Source: Papaver somniferum (taxonomy: Eukaryota > Streptophyta > Magnoliopsida > Ranunculales > Papaveraceae). Taken from it: a stretch of 64,000 nt of DNA. Below the pieces are notes generated by a model that had not been told where the DNA came from, searched no databases, and was given only the letters and a program-made list of their open reading frames with translations. This document shows positions 1 to 9,987 of this stretch, in pieces (within the stretch, counting starts at the first letter, position 1; every line of letters begins with the position of its first letter). The translations under genes were made by a program, and so were the position numbers. The stretch covers positions 166,610,747 to 166,674,746 of the forward strand of contig NC_039363.1 in the NCBI RefSeq assembly GCF_003573695.1, read 5' to 3'.

Positions 1-631
1 CACTGCTCGGTCGAACTCGCAAGCGTTGTTATCTCAAGCTTGTTTGTCAAGTTTAGTTTCCATAACTATAAGTCTTGATTTCAAGTCTATTTATAGCTAT
101 GTCTCGGATTAGGATAGAATGTGTAGTTGAGCTTTAGACTTCACGGCGTTCATCGATTAAAGACGAAGAACTACTAAGGGTATCTTTTGGAACTTCATCA
201 ACAAAAGGTATGTGGAAACTTGAACTCATCTATTACTCAGAAGTCTATTTTTATTCTATCTCCTATTGAGACAAAAGTCGTATAGCCATGTAGACTTCAT
301 TTTATATACATTTGATATTTCGAGCTGAGTTTAACTCGCTTACATATTTCTCGAAATATTTGTTTATAAGCTTTCGCTTTAACCAAGTTCATCTTTTATT
401 CTTGATGAAAGTCAAAAGATGATCATGTGAAAATCGCCTGGTAATATCTTACATGATTTATGTGATACAGTTATTTGATGTAGACTCAGAATGTCTCGTA
501 TTGATCTATGGATCACTTGTAAATTTCTTTGAAGCTAATAGTTTGTGTGAGACGGCTATTCCCGTCTTCTAATAATGTTTCAATGATTAAAATGGAGTTT
601 AGAAAAATTAACCGTTGATTGGATATAGCAC

Positions 632-918
632 AGTATGCGTACTTGTATGCTAACTGTTGCATGTTACTCCAAGTCCGGGAGCCATAGTATGCATACCCGT
701 ATGCATACTGGTTTAACAGTTAAAGTCCGGGAATTTAGTATGCATAACCGTATGCGTACTGGCTTAACAGTTCAAGTCCGGGAATTTAGTATGCATACCC
801 GTTTGCATACTAATTCAACTGAGTTCGGTCGTGAATGATAGTATGCGTACCCGATTGCATACTGGCGAACAGACCAAGTCCGGAACTCTAAGTATGTATA
901 CCTGTTTGCATACTTGAG
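632..918 (+). repeat. Tandem array in LTR U3, about 51-bp period
   Basis: Six copies of a near-palindromic core of the form GTATGCRTACCCGTWTGC start near 632, 688, 738, 789, 841 and 893. They are separated by an AAGTCCGGGA-type spacer. The array sits upstream of the LTR TATA box, where retrotransposon enhancers usually lie. A regulatory role is inference. Confidence 0.85.
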
Positions 919-1388
919 TGGGTTAAATTCTAAAATCGGTTTAGTCGTGAACAAATACGTTTATATAATAAGGAATGAAATCTTTTGCAAACCGTGGTTA
1001 TAATGTTCATGAATTGATTCGAGTGAATCAAAATCGATTTTGCTTCAATTGTGTCTTGTATACTTCTATGAGAATATAAACAATGGAACATATCTATAAC
1101 TAGTTTCATTTGAGTCATTTGAATTAGTTGTGATAAATATGAACAAGGTTGATATGAAAGTGTTCATATGGCTAACTTTGGTTAACTATTGTTGATCCAA
1201 CCAAGTATACACGTTTAGGTACGGTTACCCATATCTAAATGAAGGCACATTTAATTTGTGTATAACAAGCTAAGTTCAATCTAACGGTTGAAAGATATTA
1301 GCTTGAATCTAACATGTTTTCACCTAACAGTGAATATTGAATGGTTTGTTACCAATGTAGCATTGATTGCAAACCCTGATTTGAAGAC

Positions 1389-1396
1389 TATATAAG
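1389..1396 (+). promoter_or_regulatory. LTR TATA box (family A)
   Basis: TATATAAG lies in a context shared with the solo LTR, which has TATATAAA at 25650-25657. It is the expected U3 promoter position. Confidence 0.6.
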
Positions 1397-1470
1397 GGAG
1401 AACTTTAGCAACTGGGAAACCTAATTCCCACACCTCCTGTGTGATACTAGTTGCTGCCGAAATTGAGGTA

Positions 1471-1798
1471 ACGAATTTTTTAGTTAATCATTTTCTTGTT
1501 TAAGAAAAGCCTGTTTATATTGCATATATTTTGCTTTTGCTTAATCGTTTTTGGTACAATTGATATGTTCCTTTATATTGTGTATGGACTGTTTATGTGA
1601 TTCAATTGTTTCTGGTTAAGAAAAACTGTGTCAATTTATTTGGCTTATTGTGTGGTATCTTCTTTATTGTTGGGTATCAAGTGTTTTTGTCTTAACGAAA
1701 TTCGGCGCAATTGCGGTGCTGTAATGTTTATATTTGTTCAATTGCTTCCGATTAAGAAAATAATTGTGCAAGTCAAATTTTTACGGTTCGTATCTATT
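1471..1798. other. Unassigned T-rich stretch between two LTR pieces
   Basis: No ORF and no match to other parts of the window. It contains repeated short TTAAGAAAA-type runs. It may be the 3' half of a diverged LTR subfamily or retrotransposon leader sequence. Confidence 0.4.
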
Positions 1799-2812
1799 TG
1801 AAAAGACGGGGGTATAACAACCACACCCAATAATTCGTTCGACAATCTCTATGGACTAACTCCAATATAATTCCGAGAGCACCAGCTTATAAAGCGAGCT
1901 CAATCAAGAAATATACCAAAGAGTTACATCTCAATTACTCAATACAATCTGCAATCAAACAGATAAAAATCTGTGAGCCCGATTGATATGAGAAAGAACT
2001 TGGACGGTACCAAAGACCAATGCCCAAGTGTCAATCAATTTATATCAACAACCAAAGGTTGGATTTACCAATTGATTAACCTACCCACAACCTATGATAT
2101 TTTAATTTTATAAACAAATATAATGCGGAAAAGAAATAACACAGACACCATAAATTTTGTTAATGAGGAAACCGAAAATGTAGAAAATCTCTGGGACCTA
2201 GCCCAGATTTGAACACCGGGCTGTATTAAGCCGTTACAGACTCTATCCTACTACAAGTTAAATTCAGACTGGAATATAGTTGATCCCTAACCAAGTCTCA
2301 CACCTATTAAGGACTCTATGCACTTGATTCCCTTAGCTGATTTCACCATAACTAAGAGTTGTTATGACCCAAAGTCAAAGACTTATAAATTTTTTTGTCT
2401 CCCACAGATAAGTCTATTCTGATAGATAAATCTGTCTCCCACAGAAGTACCTATGAAGTTTTTGTTCCGTCTTTTGATAAATCAAGGTGAACATGAACCA
2501 ATTGATAATTCGGTCATATATTCCCGAAGAACAACCTAGAAATATCAATCACCTCCCAATAACTTAACTATATGGTAGTGGAAAAAGTTATTGTGGAATC
2601 ACAAAGAATGAGACGAAGAGCTTTGTGATTACTTTTTATATCTTACCTATCGGAGATAAATCTCGAGTTAATCTTAGAGAAGATAATACTCAATACGATA
2701 GAACAAGTAAGATCAGATCACGCAACTACAGAGAAAATAGTTGTGTCTGGCTTCACGAATCTCAAATGAAGTCTTCAAATGGTTAATATATAATGGTTTT
2801 GTAAAACCCTAA
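1799..2812 (-). repeat. Ty1/copia LTR (family A), inverted, truncated
   Basis: Begins with TGAAAAGACGGGGGT, the reverse complement of the LTR 3' end (compare GTACCCCCGCATTTTCA at 26781-26797). It then follows the solo LTR backwards through the AATGCGGAAAAG and AACGAGGAAACCG blocks. It stops at about 2812, roughly 1 kb in, so U3 and the promoter are missing. Confidence 0.8.
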
Positions 2813-3369
2813 GTCGAGACAATACAACAACTTTAGTATTCACACTTTGTGCTATCGTATATGGATACGAGATCGAGACAATACGACAACAAAGTGTGTT
2901 ACTTGATAATAGGTTTGGTAATAAAAAACTCTATAGGATCACTATCAATTAATGCGGAGTTAATGTAAATTGCAATTTACTTTAATTATAATAAAAAAAT
3001 TATAATGCGGAAAAGTAAAGTAAATGGCACTGCAAGATTTTGTTAACGAGGAAACTGCAAATGCAGAAAAACTCGGGGACCTAAGCCAGAATTGAATAAT
3101 CTCATAATTATGCCGCTATAGGAAATCTAATACCAACTTCGTATAGTTGAGACCAAGCAGACTACCCCTAGTTACTTAGGTCCATCAGTATTCCTGCACT
3201 TCCGACTTCAAGAGTCACGCACTGATGCAATTCCTTTAAATCGTATTCCAAACAGTAAAGGAACAACAAATCTATTTGGTAACAACTCCTTAAATTATTT
3301 AAAAGATAAATATATCTTAAGTCATATGCAAAGGCTCTTCCGTTTAATCTAATAAACTCCTTTGCTTGG
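2813..3369 (-). repeat. Ty1/copia LTR (family B), inverted fragment
   Basis: Matches the family B LTRs at 29391-31158 and 31215-33982 in inverse orientation, including ACAACAAAGTGTGT, AATGCGGAAAAG and the GACCAAGCAGACTACCCC block. It is truncated at both ends. The right end is cut by the gypsy LTR that starts at 3370. Confidence 0.8.
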
Positions 3370-3657
3370 TGTTGATGGTGGTTTTGAACTTAGGGTCAAA
3401 ATCGTAAAATTGTACATCTGACATGACGTCACTATGACCATTAGCACATTTATTGAATCAATCAGCATGCCTACGTAAGAATTACCGGGGTACCTTTTTT
3501 TTACATGGGTCATGTTCCACGACAGAACCCTTAACACTGACTGACATCATCTATGCCAAACCCTAATTCTCATGTTACCGCGCCAAGGCATGCCAACCAT
3601 GCCAGCCGCACCACTGTGCCAATGTCAAACCATGCCAACCACACCTCCGAGCCAAGG
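3370..3657 (+). repeat. 5' LTR of the Tat-like element, first part
   Basis: Closely matches 20383-20680 of the 3' LTR, from TGTTGATGGTGG to the start of the ATGCCAACC minisatellite. It is interrupted at 3662 by the Athila-like insertion and resumes at 12541. Confidence 0.85.
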
Positions 3658-3662
3658 CATGC
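3658..3662. repeat. Target-site duplication CATGC, left
   Basis: CATGC here and at 12536-12540 flank the TG...CA termini of the Athila-like element. Because it lies in a CATGCC minisatellite, the match is less specific than usual, but it fits the termini exactly. Confidence 0.75.
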
Positions 3663-6197
3663 TGGTGGGCCCGGAGATGTGTGAAAATTAAGCGCAATAA
3701 AAACGGGCCTACAGTAATACCGCAAGTGCACGGTCGTCAGTTGTAGCTCGTGCAAGTACGGGTCGATCCACAGAGACTGGGAGTGTTTTGGAGTTTTCTA
3801 GCTATTTTGGGCTCCTAAATTGTTGTTGGTTAACTATGAAGCCTTTTGGGCTTTGGGCTTAGGGTACCTTTGGATTATAGGCTTGTTTGACAATGAAGTG
3901 AACTGAACTGGGCCTTAGGCCTTAACCTGAACTGTGGCTGGGCCTTAGGCCTTTAGTGACTGGACTTTGAACCTGGGCTTTTAGCCTTTGGTTCTAAGCT
4001 AACTGTTTGGAGCAGCAGCAGACAAGGTAAAGCAGGCTCTAGGCAGACAGGGAACTAAGTCACACAGGGCCAAGGATGGCATTTACAATGACATGTACAA
4101 AGAAAAAGTGACAATGGTATATACATGGAAGCAACACAGGGAAAAAGGATGCAAATTTACAATGGCATAGCAGTGATAAATCAAAGGCAATGGCCAAGGG
4201 CCAAAGGCAAAGGAAGAACAGGGCACAAAACAGTTATAAAAACAGCTATAAAAACAGTGATAAGAAGCCACAAAAACAGATAGATAACAAAGAAGAACAG
4301 GAAAGATGCTAGGCAGTGGCTGTTTTTTGGTTAAATCCTTGTCCCTAATGGAGCTAGGTGGAGGTTCTAGCCTGCCTATGTTCCAGGGCATACATAAATG
4401 GAATGGAAGGAGAAGAAGCTTGTCCAACTGTTTTACTCCTAGCATTGACTGTCTTTTAACAGCACAATCAATCACAAGCAACAGTGGACACTAAATTCCT
4501 TCATTTCTCAATCAGCTCAATTTACATGAATTCTAACCTAAACTTCCACCACTAACAGTGAACAAACTTAACATTTGAGGAACTAAACATTAAACACTAA
4601 ACATAACAGTAAACTAACAGTGAACTATTGAGAAAACAGCAATGAAGGGAGACAGTAAACAAGAGTGATGAAAGAACACTAGGATGTTGAATCCACCATT
4701 AACCTAAGGGATATTCTACTCACAGCTAAGATAATTACCAAAGTGCTAATTGTCTGATTAATGCACAACTAGTCTAAGGGCTTAGCAACACTGAACATGA
4801 GCTGCACATGATGAAGACTATCTCAGCTGGTTCATAATTTCATCTAGTCCTAGCATTTGGGATTCAGAACATACATAACAGAAACAGTACAGAACATGAT
4901 ACAAATATTACAGAAACATAACATAACAGGATACATGAAACATAACATGGATAGCAACAGCACATTACATCAAATGGAGAAACTGAACAATACACAGAAC
5001 ATGGAAAAACATGGATAGCAAGACAGTGAAGAACAAAGGATAAAAACAGAGCATAAGATGGAATTTTTTACAGAACTCACAGTTCTGGACACACTGGCTA
5101 ATCCAGGCATACCCATTACAACATCCCAAAGCATCTATTTATACTCAATTACACTTTACAAGCAAAACCCCCAAAACAGTAAATTAGGGTTTCTGAAAAT
5201 TGAAATTCAGTTTACCTAATCTTTGATAATGGCTTCTGTACGTCGACCCATTCTTCTTCTGACTCTCCTGCTCCTCTCCATGCCTTCCAATTGCGTTTCT
5301 AACTCGACCTAATTCATTGATTTTCTCATCTAGGGTTTCAGAGAGAAAAGAGGGGCAATCGATGAATTAGGTGGGTAGAGTGGTAGGGAAATGATGGGAA
5401 AGGAGATGGGTTGTTGTAGACTGGTGATGGTGGCTATGGAAGGTGGAGAAGGTGGTTGTGGCAGTGGCAGGGCGTGGTGGTGATGGAGTTGCAGACGGAG
5501 GTGAGGGGAAAGAGAAGAAGAAGTCGATGGGAAATTTGGGTAAGGTGTGTTTGGTTCGGGTATAGGGAATTTGGTGTTTGGGTGTTGATCGGGTACAACA
5601 AGTTTGATGATTTGCGAAGCTCATCCGTTGGATGTGGAATTGATAGATCGATCTAACGGCTATACGTGAAGAGCTTGTAGCGACCGTTGGATTGTATAAT
5701 ACAACGAAATTAATGGAGCAAGATGGAGTTAGGTGCTGTAGTGTTAGACAGGAGCTTCAGACTTTGATGTACTGGCGATGTTGCGACCATTAGATTTAGA
5801 TGTGTCCAATCTGACGGCTAGAAAGGGAAACGGGTATGGATATAGGAAATGGATCTGGGTGAGGGTTTTGGGCCTTGGATATGCCAAGCCCATATCTTCT
5901 TTAAGAACAATTCTTCCTCTTCAAGCCCAGTTCTAACCTTTTGGTCTTGTGCACAACATTCTTCGCGGCTTCCTTGCGTAATTCCTCCCGGCTTTTCACT
6001 ACTTTTCTTCTCTTTTCCGCTCCGCAATTCATCTAACTTTATTTATTACCTAAAAATGCAAAATTAATTAATAAAAATATTTATTCTTAAAAACAATGAA
6101 AATACAGAATATGGGATAAAATGTAGAATTAATGCACAAAGGATGAGTTAAATGCCAAGAAAAATATATAGAAATATGCACTTTTTAGCACTCATCA
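3663..6197 (-). repeat. Athila-like 3' LTR
   Basis: 2535 bp, plus-strand ends TGGTGGGCCC and GCACTCATCA. It differs from the other LTR by scattered substitutions and by a 14-bp repeat unit absent here but duplicated near 10916-10937. By eye the divergence is about 1 percent. Small ORFs inside (for example 4083-4481) recur in both LTRs only because the LTRs are copies. Confidence 0.88.
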
Positions 6198-6210
6198 AAT
6201 ACCCCCAAAC
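6198..6210 (-). other. Polypurine tract of the Athila-like element
   Basis: Minus strand reads GTTTGGGGGTATT immediately before the 3' LTR start TGATGAGTGC. This is the expected plus-strand priming site. Confidence 0.75.
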
Positions 6211-7602
6211 CTGAATTTTACTTGTCCTTAAGTTAAACAAAACTAAGGAAATCCTACCTATACCACTGTCGCTGGTCTCTCGAATGCATTTAGCGTATGC
6301 ACTAAGCCTTTTGAACCACTAAGTGTCCCTAGTGGACGAGTGAAGTCTCGTGAAGGTTTGCTTAGAACGTACCTACAAAGTTCTAGGACAAAATATAAGC
6401 TCAGATTCCATCAAATGTGACATGTGCAAGACAGTTTAAGCTCACAGCAAAATGGAGATGTCAATCTAGCTATCTAAGGCACAATCCTAGCACTGATAAC
6501 AAAAAAGACATGTGATAAGAGTGTAAAGTGTATCTACACATGTGTCTAGAATGACCTGAAGTTATGACTACTAATAACCAAGAGATAGTTTTTAGGCTAA
6601 GAACCGAATTCTAAGCCAAGCTAGCTGTCCGGCTTTACGAGAATTGTGAATGTTCACCCAATGAGTTGGTGATATTTCAGTTTACCCGCGTTATACATCG
6701 ATGGTTGCACCCTCCTTGCTTATTACAAGACTATTTACAACAAAAAGATAACTCTTTACATGACTCTTATTTACATTGATTACTCTCTTTTATTTTTGGA
6801 ACAAGAGAGAATATTGTCATTAACATGACAAAACATGGAATAAATAAATACTTGATTGATTTTTTTTTTTTTTTTTGTAAGAAATAACTTTGAACTTTAC
6901 AACATAGTGACACTTTTGATATATGAACAAAAAGAAAAACATAATTACATGACTCTTAGCAAGAGGTGGCCCTTATCGAATGCAGCCGGTCAAATTCTAT
7001 GGTTGCTTTTCTTAACGTATCCTCCAACTTCTATCCCATCCAACCAAAGAACAAGCTAGTCAAGTCTCATTCAGTATTCTAAAGTGATTGGCAATCTAAC
7101 TTCCTATCAAAACACCTTGAAGATCGAGGCTATACATGTATTGGTAGATCGTGCGCGTGCAAGTCTCTTATCACTATGTGAATTGTGCTAGAATCAGGGT
7201 GCCTAAATATCTAGACTAAGACTCCTAATAATTACATATTTGCACAAGAGTCAACATTTCAAGGTAAATGAGCTCCATTTTTATGTTTTTATCATTTTTC
7301 TAATTTTTTTTTTTTTTTTTTTTTCAAAAAGGAAGAGTTCAAATTTTTCAATTATAGCATGTTATCAAAGTATCTACTTTTCACCCCCAAACCTAAACTA
7401 AACATTGTCCTCAATGTTTCAAAAGATAAACATGATTATAACACATACCATGAGAACAATGCTAAGTGTAGAAAAAGGAAAGAGATTACCGGATATTGGC
7501 GAAAGCAAGTTTTGAACTCCATTATTCAAGGCAAAAATCCAACATATGTCAGCCGAGATCATATTGGATTAGCAAAATATATACAAAAGGAACAAAAGGG
7601 TT
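6211..7602. other. Non-coding interior of the Athila-like element, 3' side
   Basis: No supported ORF. It contains two poly-T runs (near 6860 and 7304-7324). Short ORFs here have no recognisable domain. Confidence 0.5.
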
Positions 7603-9153
7603 TTAAGAAATTTTATCTACTGGATTATATACAAAAAATTCACCATACACTAACAATCTAAAGAGTTGAGGATCAACCCAAAAGACAAAGTGTAGCGGTT
7701 TCAACAACTTCACACATGAAAGAAAAGCACGTGAAGCTGTGAAACCAAATGAGCTACCCCCAAACCTGGATTTTACAGAAGATATAATTTTGAAAACAAA
7801 ATCGCGCAGTTTTGGGGGTTCCTCATGCACAAGATCTAACTCAAAGTGTACTTTGCTATGGACGGGCAAACATGCCATTTCCAACTGTGGTTCCTCAAAG
7901 ATATTATATTTAGATGCAAAATGGTCCAAGAGGACTTGGGAAGCACACAGTTCCAAACCTATATTAGGCATTCTCAGAAAAATTGGTTTTACAATATTGG
8001 TACAAACCAAATCTAGGTTGGGTGGAAGGCCATCAGATTGTGACTCATGTAGGAGAATAGGCACGTCATTATCAATCAAATCAAAATCTCCTAAATCATC
8101 TACACATGTCACATCATGCTCACAATCATCAATCAAATTAGCAAGTTCACAATCAGAATCATCAACATCATCAACAGATTTGTCCTCATGCATCGGCAAT
8201 TCAATGGAAACATCATATGGAATACTAGAAGAGATATCATTCATTAAGGTCTGGGCAGAGAAGCCTAATGTATTTGAACCCAAAGGTTCCATAACATCAT
8301 CAGTATAGACATGTTCTTCTAATATAACATCATAATTATTATCATCCTCAACAAAACAAGAGTGTCCTTCCCTAAAAACTATAGTGTTTATATTCCACTC
8401 ATTTACCTCTAGATTAGGTTCATGTTCAATATGACTATCATGAGTAGGGTTAAAAACACTATTTTGATAATTAATTTCATTAGGGATAACAATGCTGCTA
8501 TGATCATTCAATGTATGCATTTCTAAACTAGCAGTGTTTTGTTTGAGGAGATTGATGTTTTCCATTATAGATTGCATACAAGGGCTCATGTGAAATTGTT
8601 CGTCCTCCCCTTGTGGTGATTGATACATGGGTGCATGGTCGTTAGGGTCTATAAATGGTTGATCGCAACCTTGAAAAGGTTGATTATGGTCCCAATAACC
8701 ACCATCATAATAATCTGTAGGTTCTACAAACCTTGGAATTTCTCCAGTCCGCCTAAATTCATGGAAAATATAGCAATTCGCAATAGTGTGGTCTAAGCCA
8801 TCACATGCGGGACAAGGATAGATTTCAGGTTGCCTAGGAAAGTTAGATGTGACAGATTCCTCATGTGCTTGCTTTTCTAAAGCTGCGACTCGAGCTTCTA
8901 ATTGATCCATAAGTGATGATTGTGTGAGTGAGGCTCTAGCAGAATGTTCATTTTCACGTTGCGATGAATGGTGCATGTATGAATAGTCATTAGGGTTCAT
9001 GTATTGCGGCTCGAGACTTTGAAAATGTCCATAATAATTCCTATGACTATTGACATCATGGTCCGTGGAAGGTTCATAACGTGAAGTTTGTCCATATGCA
9101 AGTTCTCTAAGGGATTTGTTGTACTCCCCAACTGTAGAAAAATATCTATTCAT
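7603..9153 (-). CDS. Gag-like protein of the Athila-like element
   Basis: A single 516-aa ORF from the ATG at 9153; upstream in-frame codons back to 9186 lack an ATG. It shows a short predicted coiled coil (LEARVAALEKQ, around residue 110) and then a perfect CCHC zinc knuckle, CPACDGLDHTIANC (C-x2-C-x4-H-x4-C), typical of nucleocapsid domains that bind RNA. A long acidic, Asp/Asn-rich middle follows. The C-terminal block includes WVDPQLFRLLVYG, a motif I associate with proteins of gag-only plant gypsy elements. The ORF is intact from start to stop, so a functional protein is possible. It lacks the protease/RT/integrase part of Gag-Pol. The exact role in particle assembly is inferred. Confidence 0.7.
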   Translation of the reverse strand: MNRYFSTVGEYNKSLRELAYGQTSRYEPSTDHDVNSHRNYYGHFQSLEPQYMNPNDYSYMHHSSQRENEHSARASLTQSSLMDQLEARVAALEKQAHEESVTSNFPRQPEIYPCPACDGLDHTIANCYIFHEFRRTGEIPRFVEPTDYYDGGYWDHNQPFQGCDQPFIDPNDHAPMYQSPQGEDEQFHMSPCMQSIMENINLLKQNTASLEMHTLNDHSSIVIPNEINYQNSVFNPTHDSHIEHEPNLEVNEWNINTIVFREGHSCFVEDDNNYDVILEEHVYTDDVMEPLGSNTLGFSAQTLMNDISSSIPYDVSIELPMHEDKSVDDVDDSDCELANLIDDCEHDVTCVDDLGDFDLIDNDVPILLHESQSDGLPPNLDLVCTNIVKPIFLRMPNIGLELCASQVLLDHFASKYNIFEEPQLEMACLPVHSKVHFELDLVHEEPPKLRDFVFKIISSVKSRFGGSSFGFTASRAFLSCVKLLKPLHFVFWVDPQLFRLLVYGEFFVYNPVDKIS

Positions 9154-9186
9154 GATTGGCTCAAAAGCTAAGTAAAGAATGTACAA

Positions 9187-9963
9187 AGATCAGAATTTGG
9201 TTTTTAAAGGGTTTGGATTTTTGGGAAAAATTTGGTTTTGGTGGGATAAAAGAAAAAAAAAATTTGGTTGTTAATGTGGGAGCAAAATAAAATTTGGTTT
9301 TAAAATTTGGGAGCAAGTAAAAATTTTGGTTTTTGAATGGGAGAGAAAATATTTATTTATTTATTTATTTAATTTAAAAGAAAATAAAATTTGGTTTTTG
9401 AATGGGAGCAAGCCCACTATTGGTTTTGTGTTTGCTTTGGCTCAGCTGGTTTGAAAACGTTTGGTGAAACTGAGTCCAAAATCTCGGCCTAGAATTTGGG
9501 TACTCGGCCCACTAACGAGTTAACCTAGCGTGATCGGTTACAAGCTCAGCTGGGTTTAAAAACCCAGAATACAAAATACCAGTCCAAATTAAACAAGCTC
9601 ACAAAAATTAAATACAAGCCCACAAATTAAACAAACAAGCCCACAAAAATTAATTACAAACCCAACAGAAAATAAAAAGCCCAAAAATTGGCTTTAATAT
9701 TACAAGCCCACAATTAAAAATTGGAAGCCCACAATTCGGGTTCTCTGAATGGGTTTACCTTTTTAACACAGCCCAGCTGCTCTGATATTGTTGCAAAAAC
9801 CCAGTTGAGCTTTGGTTCTTTTCCTTGGTGGCGTCCCAGCAGAGGAAAAACTGGTTCAGAACAGCAGGTCCAACAGCAAATGAAGTGAAGCAGATGCAGA
9901 TGCAAATGCTATGCAGTGAAATGCAAAAATAGCTAATAAAACTACTAGAGAAACAAACCCGAG
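9187..9963. other. Leader of the Athila-like element
   Basis: Untranslated leader between PBS and gag on the minus strand. It contains A/T-rich simple stretches (near 9240-9380) and repeated AAATTTGGTTTT and CAAGCCCAC motifs. No gene seen. Confidence 0.5.
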
Positions 9964-9981
9964 TCCCCGGCAGCGGCGCCA
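9964..9981 (-). other. Primer binding site, tRNA-Asp type
   Basis: Minus strand reads TGGCGCCGCTGCCGGGGA, beginning six bases inside the 5' LTR boundary. It matches the tRNA-Asp-type PBS typical of Athila elements at all but one base, as I recall that sequence. Confidence 0.8.
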
Positions 9982-9987
9982 AAAACT

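Larger units (their letters stand above)
1..1470 (+). repeat. Ty1/copia LTR (family A), 5' part, cut by window edge
   Basis: Matches the solo LTR at 24301-26797 from its ninth base, so only the first eight bases (TGTTAGAG) lie outside the window. It carries the same landmarks in order: the GCTCGGTCGAACTCGC start, the repeat array at 632-918, a TATA box (TATATAAG, 1389-1396) and the CCCACACC-TGTGTG segment after it. Similarity to the solo LTR fades near 1470, where the sequence becomes a different, T-rich 3' half. It is a regulatory/terminal repeat with no protein coding. Confidence 0.8.

Noticed and set aside
632..918. CRISPR-like regular repeats
   Set aside because: Units vary, spacers are themselves similar, and the context is a plant LTR. 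No CRISPR features.
4083..4481. 132-aa ORF (also at 10408-10806)
   Set aside because: Occurs only because both Athila-like LTRs are copies. It lacks any domain and starts within LTR sequence on the element's own strand with no promoter context.
7739..8308. 189-aa plus-strand ORF
   Set aside because: Shadow of the gag-like ORF on the minus strand.
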